Shown: positions 42,435-51,552 of the stretch, one piece after another
How positions within the stretch are numbered: the first letter of the stretch is position 1
Layout of the letters: each line of letters begins with the position of its first letter
Assembly: GCF_024494385.1 (NCBI RefSeq)
Contig: NZ_JAEVLT010000001.1
Coordinates: 124,001 to 188,000 of the forward strand
Direction of reading: 5' to 3'
From: Bacillus sp. EB600
GTDB taxonomy: Bacteria > Bacillota > Bacilli > Bacillales > Cytobacillaceae
DNA: 64,000 nt
Program-made: the position numbers and the translations under genes
The notes under the pieces: generated by a model
The model's database searches: none
The model's input: only the letters and a program-made list of their open reading frames with translations
Told to the model about the DNA's origin: nothing

Positions 42435-42454
42435 GGTGCCAATTATTTGGCACC
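42435..42454. promoter_or_regulatory. Palindrome B, second copy
   Basis: GGTGCCAA-TTAT-TTGGCACC repeats both 8-nt arms of palindrome A, upstream of the activator gene. No T run follows it on the minus strand, which argues against a terminator here and for a protein-binding site. Confidence 0.5.
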
Positions 42455-42467
42455 TGCAGCTAACAAT

Positions 42468-43328
42468 TCAGCAGCTCGCCAAATTTTTTACCCACATATT
42501 CATACTTTCAAGTTTGTCATAGATATAACAATTATTCATCAGCCGGCCGCGATAACGATACCCAAGCTGAAATAACACTGCATTCATCCCAAAAGATAAT
42601 GCTCTTGAAATCGAATACGCACAAAATATTCCTTTTCCCGTTAATTCCCTTTCAAGCTCATGAAGAAGAAATTTCATTAAGCCATATTTACGATGTTCCG
42701 GCAGGGTAGCACAATCCGTTAATTCAGCATTTCGATAAAAATCGTTCATTTCCGCCGAGGCAGCACTGACAATTTTTCCATGATAATAAAATACGTAATA
42801 TATCGTACCCTCGGCCATTGTTTTTTTCACGTAATCCGGATCATTTAATGGCGTAGGGTAAATTGGAAATACCTGTTTGTATAGCGCCGACAGTTCAACT
42901 GCTGAGCCTTCATCCGCTTTTTTTAACTCATAATCACTTGGTAGAAAAACTTTATCAAAGACTGGCTTTAAATCACTTACCCCCTTCATGATTTGATCCT
43001 CTGTAATCCAGTGATCGTTTTTCTTCCGTTCAACTGTATAAAATTTTGAAAAAAAATAAGCATCTGAGCCGAGAAAATAGGCATCCACCACTGCCTCAGG
43101 TTGAAAACCCTTTTCAAAAAAGCTTAACAACTGTTCACTACGAACTTTAAAGATTACCTTTTCTACATTGTGCTTCTGACCAAGATCTTCTGCTTTTTGA
43201 ATAACTAAATCGGTGTTCCCAAGGTAATCGTCAATTCGAATTCGTTTATTAAAAGGATCCACATACACTTTTAGGAAATAATGGTCTCCTTCGATGGATA
43301 TAGTTGTTGCTGTTTGATTCATTTCCAT
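42468..43328 (-). CDS. yodP: Putative beta-lysine N6-acetyltransferase (YodP/AblB-like)
   Basis: AblB/YodP acetylates beta-lysine, giving N6-acetyl-beta-lysine, a known osmolyte in other organisms. The 286-aa protein has an N-terminal GNAT-like half (about 1-130) and a C-terminal GNAT domain with VVDAYFLGSDAYFFSKFY before it and ELTDCATLPEHRKYGLMKFLLHELE as the acetyl-CoA loop. The start is ATG 43328. It lies 32 nt after the aminotransferase gene. In B. subtilis yodP follows kamA; here it is upstream of the activator. Confidence 0.85.
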   Translation of the reverse strand: MEMNQTATTISIEGDHYFLKVYVDPFNKRIRIDDYLGNTDLVIQKAEDLGQKHNVEKVIFKVRSEQLLSFFEKGFQPEAVVDAYFLGSDAYFFSKFYTVERKKNDHWITEDQIMKGVSDLKPVFDKVFLPSDYELKKADEGSAVELSALYKQVFPIYPTPLNDPDYVKKTMAEGTIYYVFYYHGKIVSAASAEMNDFYRNAELTDCATLPEHRKYGLMKFLLHELERELTGKGIFCAYSISRALSFGMNAVLFQLGYRYRGRLMNNCYIYDKLESMNMWVKNLASC

Positions 43329-43359
43329 TACTCCTCATCATTTTGGACATTACTCTTCC

Positions 43360-44694
43360 TCATGCCCGACAGCAAACTGTGATCGCTTCTTCTAACACAT
43401 CAAATCCCTCTAGAAGCTGATCCTCTGTTATCACGAGAGGCGCCAACAGCCGAATAATATTTCCATATAATCCAGCTGTCATCAGCACCAGCCCATTTTG
43501 ATGGGCCCGATTGATAATATGCTGCACAAGCTCTTTATTCGGCGCTTTCGTGTTAGAATCCTGCACAAATTCGAGAGCACACATCGCTCCAAGCCAGCGT
43601 ACCTCCCCAATTTCTTGAAAACGATTTCCAAGTGGTTCAAACCGTTCCTGAAAAAGCTTGCCAATCAGATTGGCACGTTCTAGGAGTCCCTCATCCTCGA
43701 TCATCTTAATGACTTCAAGGGCCGCTGTACAACCAAGCGGACTGCCGCCATAGGTGCCGCCTATTTCACCAACATTGGCTGAATCCATTATTTCTGCCCG
43801 ACCTGTCACGGCACTGATTGGGATTCCCGCAGCTATCGATTTTGACATGGTCATCAAATCTGGGATGACATCGAAATGCTCGACGGCAAACATTTTACCT
43901 GTCCGGCCAAACCCGGTCTGTACCTCATCCGCGATAAACACTATTCCGTACTCTTCACACAAGCTTTTTACCCCTTTAACAAACCGCTGTGATGGAATCA
44001 CAAACCCTCCTTCCCCTTGCACGGGCTCCATGATGACTGCGGCAATTTCTTCAGGAGGGATTTCACTTTGGAAAAAGGTTTCAAACCGATTTAATAACGC
44101 ATTATCTAATTGTTCAGGTGTGGAAAATTCAGAGCGAAAATAATAAGGGTATGGCCATTTATATACTTCGGGGACAAACGGGCCAAATTGATATTTATAG
44201 GGTTTTACTTTACTTGTTAATGACATGGCCATATAGGTCCGGCCATGAAAGCCTCTTTCAAAGGAAATAATTGCTTTGCGTCCCGTGTATTTTCTAGCAA
44301 TTTTCACTGCATTTTCAACAGCTTCGGCTCCGCTGTTTAAAAAAAAACTCTTTTTTTCATGAGTGCCAGGGGTGATTCGATTTAATTCCTCGGCCAGATT
44401 AATATAGGGTTCATACATCATGACATGGTAGCTGGGATGAAGGTATTTGTCAATTTGGCGGTGTAACTCTTGAACAACACGAGGAGGGCAGTGACCTACA
44501 TTTAACGATCCGATGGCACCTGCAAAATCAATAAACCTATTCCCATCAACATCGGTAATTAATGCCCCTTCGCCCTTAGCGACAAAGGTATCAATTGTTG
44601 TAAAAGGTCCTTTTGGCACATTTGCCACTTTTCTGGCAAGCAGCTTTTGAGCATTCGGACCAGGAATAGCCGTTTTCCTATAGATTGATCCCAT
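43360..44694 (-). CDS. Class III aminotransferase (GabT-like)
   Basis: A 444-aa PLP-dependent omega-aminotransferase of the 4-aminobutyrate aminotransferase group. It has NSGAEAVENAVKIARKYTGR, SFERGFHGRTYMAMSLTS, FIADEVQTGFGRTG and the PLP Lys in LMTMSKSIAAGIPISAV. The family removes the terminal amino group of gamma-aminobutyrate or longer omega-amino acids. Within this locus it could act on acetylated beta-lysine products or on 5-aminovalerate-type acids; that is an inference. A second aminotransferase (yodT) is encoded at the start of the same run of genes. B. subtilis lacks this gene at the locus. Confidence 0.92.
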   Translation of the reverse strand: MGSIYRKTAIPGPNAQKLLARKVANVPKGPFTTIDTFVAKGEGALITDVDGNRFIDFAGAIGSLNVGHCPPRVVQELHRQIDKYLHPSYHVMMYEPYINLAEELNRITPGTHEKKSFFLNSGAEAVENAVKIARKYTGRKAIISFERGFHGRTYMAMSLTSKVKPYKYQFGPFVPEVYKWPYPYYFRSEFSTPEQLDNALLNRFETFFQSEIPPEEIAAVIMEPVQGEGGFVIPSQRFVKGVKSLCEEYGIVFIADEVQTGFGRTGKMFAVEHFDVIPDLMTMSKSIAAGIPISAVTGRAEIMDSANVGEIGGTYGGSPLGCTAALEVIKMIEDEGLLERANLIGKLFQERFEPLGNRFQEIGEVRWLGAMCALEFVQDSNTKAPNKELVQHIINRAHQNGLVLMTAGLYGNIIRLLAPLVITEDQLLEGFDVLEEAITVCCRA

Positions 44695-44710
44695 CTAGTG
44701 CTCTCCCTTC

Positions 44711-45979
44711 CTAGTCAGCTAGTTCACACCATTTGATTATCGTCAGGGCAATAATTTCGCTCGCTAAGAACATTTCTTCAAGGACAATGTGTTCATTCGC
44801 ATCATGGGCGGTTTCTGTGATTCCTGGGCCGAATATAATAACAGGAATATTGCCTACATTCGAGAGGATGCCGCCATCTGTTCCCCATGGGCTAGCTTCA
44901 ATCACTGGTTCTTCATTCTTAATTTCTTGAAAACTTTCTGAAAGAACCTTTTGAAGCGGATGCTTATCCTCTATACTTCCGGGCAGCCATCTTGCCCCAA
45001 ACCATTCTATTTGGGGCGGATTTTCTATGAACCACGGATCGTCTTCGGAAAGTTCAGCTAAACATAGTTCCAGTTCTTTTTGAGCTGACACCATCGACTC
45101 TTCCGGAGCTACCCCCATCCTTCCCTCGATTAAGGCCTCATCAGGTACAGATGACGGCCAATCACCACTTATTAACTTCCCGACATTAATTGGGATGGGG
45201 ATTGGAATTTTATTATAAAGAGGATCAGTAATTTTTTCATTTCTTTCTTTTTCTAAATGCTGCAATCTTTTAATTACAAGCATCGCCTTCTCAATCGCAC
45301 TGACGCCCTCATAGCGGGTGCCGCCGTGTGCAGCCTTGCCCTTCACCGTAATTCGAAACCACATCGATCCTTGCTGCTTCGGAAAAATCTTCATATTTGT
45401 AGGTTCTGGAATAATCGCTCCATCGGCCTGGTAACCCCTTAATACGGCAGCTAACGTTCCCGCTCCGCCGCTTTCCTCTTCGATGACACTTTGAAAAATA
45501 ACATCTCCTTTTAGGCGGACACCTAATGCAATTAATGCTTCCAACGCCATAAGAAGGGAAACCGTTCCTCCCTTCATATCGGTGGAACCTCTTCCATAAA
45601 GTTTTCCAGCTTCAATATGACCGCTAAACGGGTCCTTCTTCCAATTCTGCTCATCTCCGACCGGAACAACATCGATATGCCCGTTTAAAATAATTGACTT
45701 CCCTCCGCCCGTTCCTTTTAAGACAGCAACCAAATTCGGGTTACCATTAAAATCCTTTCGATCACAAAAATAGGCAGGATGCTTTTCAATTTCCCTGCTG
45801 TCAATTTCCCAAATATCCAGCTGCAAGCCAAGTTGACGACACTTTTCAATCATAATCGCCTGTGCACTGCTTTCTTTTCCCCGGGTACTATTTTCCTGAA
45901 CAAGCAGCTGCAAAAGCTTTGTTCCCTTCGCTTGATTCTCCTTTAGCCACATTCTTACGAGGTGATCACAATCCTTCAA
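44711..45979 (-). CDS. yodQ: M20 family peptidase/deacylase (YodQ-like)
   Basis: An ArgE/DapE/ACY1-type metal-dependent amidase, probably removing an acyl group from an acylated amino acid. It has the metal-ligand motifs SIILNGHIDVVPVGD, GRGSTDMKGGTVSLLMALEAL, EEESGGAGTLA and the late His in ETAHDANEHIVL. A dimerisation domain lies around VKGKAAHGGTRYEG. The frame opens with GTG 45988, but the ribosome site GGGAGTG fits TTG 45979 better. In the locus it could remove the acetyl group added by YodP. Confidence 0.9.
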   Translation of the reverse strand: MKDCDHLVRMWLKENQAKGTKLLQLLVQENSTRGKESSAQAIMIEKCRQLGLQLDIWEIDSREIEKHPAYFCDRKDFNGNPNLVAVLKGTGGGKSIILNGHIDVVPVGDEQNWKKDPFSGHIEAGKLYGRGSTDMKGGTVSLLMALEALIALGVRLKGDVIFQSVIEEESGGAGTLAAVLRGYQADGAIIPEPTNMKIFPKQQGSMWFRITVKGKAAHGGTRYEGVSAIEKAMLVIKRLQHLEKERNEKITDPLYNKIPIPIPINVGKLISGDWPSSVPDEALIEGRMGVAPEESMVSAQKELELCLAELSEDDPWFIENPPQIEWFGARWLPGSIEDKHPLQKVLSESFQEIKNEEPVIEASPWGTDGGILSNVGNIPVIIFGPGITETAHDANEHIVLEEMFLASEIIALTIIKWCELAD

Positions 45980-46001
45980 TCCGTTCACTCCCTTTTGGCA
46001 G

Positions 46002-46667
46002 TTAGTAAGGAATCCTTCTCAGCATTTCCTTTATTTCGAATTCGGCGTCTGTTTTGTTTCGAACATCCTGTACATCGAATGGTGCGAATAACTCGGTTAA
46101 CCAAAGCTTTTCTGCTGCAATTTTAAACACCGCTAACTCAGTTACAATCATGTCAACACAGGCCTTCGATGTTAAAGGTAAAGAACATGTTTGCAAAATT
46201 TTCGGTTTTCCTTTTTTATCACAATGATTCATTAACACAATCACTTTTTTTGCTTTTTGAGCAAGCTCCATTGCACCTCCCATTCCAGGTACTTTTTTCC
46301 CTGGTACAATCCAATTGGCAAGGTCCCCTTTTTGACTGACCTGCAATGAACCTAATATCGTTAGATCAACTATGCCTCTTCTAATCATGGCAAAAGCAAT
46401 CGAGCTGTCACAATAGGAGCCGCCATTCGTTAACGTGACCGGAAAGCCCCCGGCATTACATAAGTTTTCATCCTCCATCCCTTTTTTTGGACTTGCTCCC
46501 ATTCCAACAATACCGTTTTCAGCATGAAACATTACGGGCATGTCAGCTTCTAAATGATTCGGCACAAGCGAGGGGATCCCAATTCCAAGGTTAACAATCA
46601 TTCCATCGTGAATTTCCTCCGCTGCTCTCCGTGCTAACCTGTTTCGAACATCTACTCCCATGCCCAT
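46002..46667 (-). CDS. yodR: 3-oxoacid CoA-transferase subunit B (YodR-like)
   Basis: The B subunit of a family I CoA-transferase, which forms a heterodimer with YodS. The catalytic Glu is in FHAENGIVGMG, and the GGFPVTLTNGGSYCDSS and VPGKKVPGMGGAMELA motifs are typical. ATG 46667 follows GGGGTGA by 7 nt; it overlaps the end of yodS by 16 nt (translational coupling). The partner acid is unknown; a beta-keto acid from lysine degradation is plausible because YodS/YodR are always next to kamA in Bacillus. Confidence 0.93.
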   Translation of the reverse strand: MGMGVDVRNRLARRAAEEIHDGMIVNLGIGIPSLVPNHLEADMPVMFHAENGIVGMGASPKKGMEDENLCNAGGFPVTLTNGGSYCDSSIAFAMIRRGIVDLTILGSLQVSQKGDLANWIVPGKKVPGMGGAMELAQKAKKVIVLMNHCDKKGKPKILQTCSLPLTSKACVDMIVTELAVFKIAAEKLWLTELFAPFDVQDVRNKTDAEFEIKEMLRRIPY

Positions 46668-47344
46668 TTCCAATTCACCCCTTTAGAAGAAATAACATAA
46701 TCAACAAAAGCACCGGGTGTCACGATTTGTTCTGGATCAAGGCTTCCCATTGGTACAATTTCCTCAGTCTCTGCAATCGTTATCGTACCTGCCATCGCAA
46801 CAAGGGGGTTCGTATTCCGGGCACTTTTGTCATATGTCAAATTACCGAACGGATCGGCCTTTTTTGCATAAACAATTGACACATCTGCTGTGAGGGCAGA
46901 TTCAACGAGATAATGGTGTCCATTCAATTTAAATAATGGTTTATTCTTTGCGACCATTTCGTTATCGATGCCAACATCTGTTAAAATTGCTGCCAGACCG
47001 ACTCCTCCGGCTCTGATTCTTTCAACAAGGGTTCCCTGCGGAGAAAACTCAACTTCAAGCCTTCCTTTATTCATTAGTTCTCCAGCATAAGGATTTGAAC
47101 CGATATGGGACACGATCACTTTTGCCGCCCGCTCCATTCGAACCAATTTACCTATTCCAATATGAGGAAAACCAGTGTCATTACCGATTAGAGTTAAATC
47201 ACGAACCCCTTTTTCAAGAATTGCAGCGATTAAGGTTGGGGGTGTACCGACACCGCCAAAACCCCCAAACATTAAAATCATCCCATCTTGAAAAAAAGGA
47301 ATGACTTTATCCAGCATTGTCACTTTGTTTAGGGCTTTCGACAT
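46652..47344 (-). CDS. yodS: 3-oxoacid CoA-transferase subunit A (YodS-like)
   Basis: The A subunit of the CoA-transferase. The 230-aa protein has the coenzyme A site GGFGGVGTPPTLIAAI and the FSPQGTLVERIRAGGVGLA and GHHYLVESALTADVS stretches. It starts at ATG 47344, abutting the yodT stop. In B. subtilis the same pair (yodR/yodS) lies downstream of kamA. The reaction probably moves CoA from acetyl-CoA or succinyl-CoA to a beta-keto or beta-amino acid. Confidence 0.93.
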   Translation of the reverse strand: MSKALNKVTMLDKVIPFFQDGMILMFGGFGGVGTPPTLIAAILEKGVRDLTLIGNDTGFPHIGIGKLVRMERAAKVIVSHIGSNPYAGELMNKGRLEVEFSPQGTLVERIRAGGVGLAAILTDVGIDNEMVAKNKPLFKLNGHHYLVESALTADVSIVYAKKADPFGNLTYDKSARNTNPLVAMAGTITIAETEEIVPMGSLDPEQIVTPGAFVDYVISSKGVNWKWAWE

Positions 47345-48694
47345 TCAATCACCCCCATCCTGGATTAACGCAGTTGAAAATGTCTCAAAGGTAGCATTCA
47401 AAAGATTTATCAATTCCTTTATTTCTCGTTTTGAAATTGTCAGTGGGGGGGAAATAATTACAGCGTCACCGTTTATTCCATCAATCCCGGCACCGGCCGG
47501 ATAGAGTAACAATCCTTTTTCCTTGGCAATCGTAATCACTTTCTGGGTAACGTTCTCGCTTCTTAAAAAAGGAACTTTACCGGTTTGCTCCTTAATGAAT
47601 TCGATACCAAGTAGAAATCCCTTCCCACGGATATCCCCAATAAAGGGAAATTTACTTTTTAGTCTTTCAAGTTTATTCCATAAATAAATACTTTTGTCTT
47701 CTACATTTTTCATAATCTGATTCTTTTCAAGGTATTCGATTACCGCTAAAGAAACAGCACAGGATTGTGGATTTGCACTCAAAGTGTGGCCGCTCATCAC
47801 TGATTTGCTTCCAGCGAGAATCGGTTCCATTACTTTTTCACTTGCAACTGCTGCGGCAATCGGGGCATACCCTGCCCCCATCCCCTTCCCTAAGGCAACA
47901 ATATCCGGAACAACATTCCACTGCTCTAATGCAAGCATCGTCCCCGTTCTGCCGAAACCAGTCATTACTTCGTCGGCAATAAATAAAATCTGATTCCGTT
48001 CACAAATGTCTTTGACAACTTTGTAATAATCCATGGGCGGGGTGATTGCCCCTCCTGCAGCTCCGATTACAGGTTCGGCGATAAAAGCGGCAACCTGATT
48101 TGCACCGATTCGATCAATTGCTGTTTGGAGTTCTTGGGCACATAGATAACCGCAACTGGGCGCATCAAGGTGATACGGGCAGCGATAACAATACGGAGGA
48201 TGGATGACAGGAAAGTCCTCTAGCAGAGGTACAAATCTCGCCCTCCTTAACGGATGTCCTGACATTGACAACGCCCCTATTGTAATACCGTGGTAGCTGA
48301 CCCATCTTGATAATACTTTTGTTTTGGTCATAACTCCTTGTTCTTGCCAATACTGAATGGCCATCTTCATAGCCGTTTCCGTTGCCTCGGAACCGCTATT
48401 CACAAAAAAGGACCAATTTAACTCTCCAGGCAATAGTTCAGCGAGTTTTCTAGCTAACCTTTCGGCTGCTTCACTTGTAAATTGTGAACGATAGACAAAC
48501 GACACTTTTTTTGCTTGCTCAAGCATTGCTTCAATAATTTCTGCTACTCCGTGTCCAATATTAGCGGTGACGGCACCAGAGGCAGCGTCTAAATATTTTT
48601 TTCCATCGGTATCGTATAAATAGATTCCATTCCCATGATCGATTGTCGGGTAGGATTCATCAAGCATTGGTTTGATCAAAAAAGATTGTTCCAT
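47345..48694 (-). CDS. yodT: Class III aminotransferase (YodT-like)
   Basis: A PLP-dependent aminotransferase of the adenosylmethionine-8-amino-7-oxononanoate/omega-amino group. It has NSGSEATETAMKMAIQYW, RWVSYHGITIGALSMSG, LFIADEVMTGFGRTG and PLP Lys in VALGKGMGAGYAPI. It probably removes an amino group from beta-lysine or its product, feeding the CoA-transferase. The frame opens with TTG 48718, but ATG 48694 (MEQSFLIKPML) is a more usual start; neither has a strong ribosome site. It is the first gene of the run yodT-S-R-Q. Confidence 0.92.
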   Translation of the reverse strand: MEQSFLIKPMLDESYPTIDHGNGIYLYDTDGKKYLDAASGAVTANIGHGVAEIIEAMLEQAKKVSFVYRSQFTSEAAERLARKLAELLPGELNWSFFVNSGSEATETAMKMAIQYWQEQGVMTKTKVLSRWVSYHGITIGALSMSGHPLRRARFVPLLEDFPVIHPPYCYRCPYHLDAPSCGYLCAQELQTAIDRIGANQVAAFIAEPVIGAAGGAITPPMDYYKVVKDICERNQILFIADEVMTGFGRTGTMLALEQWNVVPDIVALGKGMGAGYAPIAAAVASEKVMEPILAGSKSVMSGHTLSANPQSCAVSLAVIEYLEKNQIMKNVEDKSIYLWNKLERLKSKFPFIGDIRGKGFLLGIEFIKEQTGKVPFLRSENVTQKVITIAKEKGLLLYPAGAGIDGINGDAVIISPPLTISKREIKELINLLNATFETFSTALIQDGGD

Positions 48695-48785
48695 GGTCCA
48701 CGCTTCTTTCTTTGTCAAATGAACGAGGATCTTATAGTAAATTGTATGAGAGGATATTTTAATTCTTTCATTACTTTTTGAGAAA

Positions 48786-48814
48786 AGAAAAAACAGACAC
48801 GCGCTGGTGTCTGT
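48786..48814 (-). terminator. Terminator of the S66 peptidase gene
   Basis: ACAGACAC and GTGTCTGT pair; the minus strand continues into TTTTTT. It isolates yodT from the gene upstream. Confidence 0.85.
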
Positions 48815-48817
48815 CCG

Positions 48818-49798
48818 TTAAATTTGTTCTATCGTAATTTTTGTTGTTTCTGTTCCTGTTGCCGAAATCGTCGCTCGAGCGCCCAACGGAATCGTTGCCA
48901 TTGGCTGAACATGTCCAAAATTGACATTGGTAATCACAGGAATATTCTTGAATTCCCGCTTACTTGATATTACTTTTCTTACAGCGGCTTCTGTTACATT
49001 CGAGGCTGTTTGGAACCTTCCGATGAGAACTCCCTTGATTCCTTTTGCATCTGGCAAATGAAGGAGTGATTGTAACTGACGATCAAAATTATAAATATGC
49101 GTTTCCTCGTCGTCCTCAATAAAAAGAATGGAATCCTCAAGTGGAGGCATATATTTTGTTCCTTGCAAAAGGTTTAACGTACTCAGGTTTCCGCCAATCA
49201 AAGTGCCTGAGGCTGTTCCCTCCTGATGGACCAGATAACCAATTTGGTCAACAAAGTTTCGGTCTTCCTGTTCCGAATACCACGGATCATCGCTCCAGGT
49301 CGGAGACGGATTGACATCAAACGGAGCATCATTTGTGACCGCCTCTAAAAAGGATTGAAGAGTATAATCAAAACCTGATTTTATGCCAAAGCTCGAAAAA
49401 AATGGACCGTAATAGGTAATTAATCCTGTTTTTTTATAGATGGCAGCCTGGATTGCAGTACTATCACTGTAACCACAAAACACCTTTGGATTGGCTTTAA
49501 TTAAATCGTAGTCTATGTAGTTTAATAGCTGGTTGGCGTTATAACCGCCAGTCGCTGTTAAAATCCCTCTTACATTCGAATTTTGAAAAGCTTGGTGTAA
49601 ATCCTCAATTCTCTGTTCAATCGATGTACTAAAGAATTCGTCGTGGTCCTCGACATTTTTCCCAAATGTAACCTGAAAGCCTAATTGTGTTAATCTTTCT
49701 ATCGCGAATTCTACTTGTTTACCTTTAACCAATGCCATACTTGTCGATGGAGCGATCACTCTGATCTCATCACCGGGAATTAATCTGTTTGGCAGCAT
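48818..49798 (-). CDS. S66 family peptidase (LD-carboxypeptidase/MccF-like)
   Basis: S66 peptidases include LD-carboxypeptidases that recycle murein tetrapeptides and MccF, which inactivates microcin C. The 326-aa protein begins MLPNRLIPGDEIRVIAPSTS; the nucleophile Ser is in CGYSDSTAIQ, the catalytic Glu in LFIEDDEE and the His in NFGHVQPMATIPLG. The GNLSTLNLLQGT segment is typical. ATG 49798 follows GGGTGAAAGA; GTG 49810 is the alternative. Which substrate it uses cannot be told from sequence alone. Confidence 0.92.
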   Translation of the reverse strand: MLPNRLIPGDEIRVIAPSTSMALVKGKQVEFAIERLTQLGFQVTFGKNVEDHDEFFSTSIEQRIEDLHQAFQNSNVRGILTATGGYNANQLLNYIDYDLIKANPKVFCGYSDSTAIQAAIYKKTGLITYYGPFFSSFGIKSGFDYTLQSFLEAVTNDAPFDVNPSPTWSDDPWYSEQEDRNFVDQIGYLVHQEGTASGTLIGGNLSTLNLLQGTKYMPPLEDSILFIEDDEETHIYNFDRQLQSLLHLPDAKGIKGVLIGRFQTASNVTEAAVRKVISSKREFKNIPVITNVNFGHVQPMATIPLGARATISATGTETTKITIEQI

Positions 49799-49831
49799 TC
49801 TTTCACCCACTTTTTTCTCATTAAGTTTATT

Positions 49832-49853
49832 TTGAAACCCGCAAAAGGGCGGG
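49832..49853 (-). terminator. Hairpin after the FAD enzyme gene
   Basis: CCCGC and GCGGG pair across a short loop; on the minus strand GGGTTTC follows. The T run is short, so termination may be weak. Confidence 0.5.
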
Positions 49854-49854
49854 C

Positions 49855-51321
49855 TTAGACATTCACTATTTCCTTTTGATGGGTTGTTTTTGCTTTTTCA
49901 ATAATATCTCTGGCGATCCAAACACCGCATGCACTTGCCTGAGCAAGGCCGCGGGTAATACCTGCTCCATCACCACCTACATAAAGACCGTCTATTTCCG
50001 TTTCAAAATGATCATTCAACTTAGGACGTGCTGAATAAAACTTTGCTTCTACACCATAGAAAAGCGTATGCTCTGAAGCGATCCCTGGTGTGACGTAGTT
50101 TAATGCTTCTGTCATTTCAATCAAACTTTTCAACGTGTTGTATGGAAGTACAAGACCTAAATCTCCTGGTACTGCTTCTTTTAAAGTCGGTTCAATAAAT
50201 CCTTCTTTGATCCGTTTATCAGTTGATCTTCTGCCCTTTAGGAGATCCCCGTATTTTTGAACGATCAACCCACCATTTGACAGTGCATTTGCCAATTTTG
50301 AAATGGCATGAGCAAATTCATTTGGCTTATCAAACGGCTCCGAAAATGTATGTGAGACAAGCAAGGCAAAGTTTGTATTAGGGCTGCCTAATTTTGGATC
50401 CCGATAGGCATGTCCGTTTGCAAGCATGGTGCCAGAATGGTTTTCAACCACCACATGTCCCGAAGGGTTACTACAAAAGGTTCTGACTCGTGTTCCAACG
50501 GATGTATTAAAAATAAATTTGCCTTCATAAAGATTCTCATTGATTTCCTGCATGACAATATTTGTTGTTTCAACACGGACACCAATATCCACCTGGTTAT
50601 TGATCATATGAAGCCGTCTTGAATTAAGTAACCCCTTAAGCCATGTTGAGCCATCCCTTCCAGGTGTGATGACAACCTTATCAGCAAACACCTTTTGATC
50701 ACCTTTCAGTTGCACACCCAACACTTTTAGTCCATCAGTAGTCTTTTCAGTAAGTACATCTTCCACTTCGGTTTTAAATGACATTTCTATTTTCTCTTTT
50801 AAGTATTCATAAATACTTTGCATGATTTCAAGATTCTGTTCAGTACCTAAATGACGGACCTGTGCGCGAAGGAGCTTTAACCCGGCAGCATAGCCTCTAC
50901 GCTCAATTTCTCTTACATTTTCTGTCATTGGATCGGTTATGCTCTTTGTTGCCCCATGCTTTAAGTTAATCTCATCAACATAACGAATTAGCTCAATGAC
51001 CTGTGAATCGGGCAGGTAGTCTGTCATCCAGCCCCCAAATTCGCTTGTAATATTAAACTTTCCATCTGAATAGGCTCCGGCGCCCCCAAAGCCATTTGTA
51101 ATTGAACAGGCTGGCAAACAGCCTGCATAATTCTTCTTTCCAGCAGGTGCGGGGCATTTCTTAATTTTTTTTTGCAAAATGGGACAATTTCTTCGATAGA
51201 TATCATGCCCTTTATCAATTAAGAGTACCTTTGCATTAGGCATTTTAAGGGTAAGCTCGTAGCAGGTAAAAATACCAGCCGGTCCTGCCCCCACCACAAG
51301 CACATCATAGTTCATATCCAT
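49855..51321 (-). CDS. FAD-dependent dehydrogenase (NAD(P)/FAD oxidoreductase)
   Basis: A 488-aa flavoprotein. The N-terminal dinucleotide site is VLVVGAGPAGIFTCYEL. Several Cys (RRNCPILQKKIKKCPAP, YAGCLPACSIT) lie near residues 45-75, close to the FAD site. The FAD closing motif near the end is GLYVGGDGAGITRGLAQASACG. Related proteins are described as uncharacterised FAD-dependent dehydrogenases; substrate unknown. ATG 51321 is best spaced from GGAGG; GTG 51324 and ATG 51315 are alternatives. It is monocistronic. Confidence 0.9.
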   Translation of the reverse strand: MDMNYDVLVVGAGPAGIFTCYELTLKMPNAKVLLIDKGHDIYRRNCPILQKKIKKCPAPAGKKNYAGCLPACSITNGFGGAGAYSDGKFNITSEFGGWMTDYLPDSQVIELIRYVDEINLKHGATKSITDPMTENVREIERRGYAAGLKLLRAQVRHLGTEQNLEIMQSIYEYLKEKIEMSFKTEVEDVLTEKTTDGLKVLGVQLKGDQKVFADKVVITPGRDGSTWLKGLLNSRRLHMINNQVDIGVRVETTNIVMQEINENLYEGKFIFNTSVGTRVRTFCSNPSGHVVVENHSGTMLANGHAYRDPKLGSPNTNFALLVSHTFSEPFDKPNEFAHAISKLANALSNGGLIVQKYGDLLKGRRSTDKRIKEGFIEPTLKEAVPGDLGLVLPYNTLKSLIEMTEALNYVTPGIASEHTLFYGVEAKFYSARPKLNDHFETEIDGLYVGGDGAGITRGLAQASACGVWIARDIIEKAKTTHQKEIVNV

Positions 51322-51521
51322 CACCCAAAACCTCCAACAAGATTATATATAACAAGAATGATTTAGCATTCTACTTTCAAATTGTTTAGTACATTATTCA
51401 GCGAACTTATGGGTTTTCTACTCACCACCGCTAAATATAGCACTTACATTTGATGAAGTCAACCAAAATCACGAACTATAAATAAATATTTTTATATAAT
51501 GTTCGTGTATTTTTGACAAAA

Positions 51522-51548
51522 AAGAAAACCGCCAGCAGCGGTTTTCTT
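51522..51548 (-). terminator. msrA-msrB terminator
   Basis: AAGAAAACCGC and GCGGTTTTCTT form an 11-bp stem around a 5-nt loop, and a poly-T tract follows on the minus strand. Confidence 0.85.
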
Positions 51549-51552
51549 ATTC

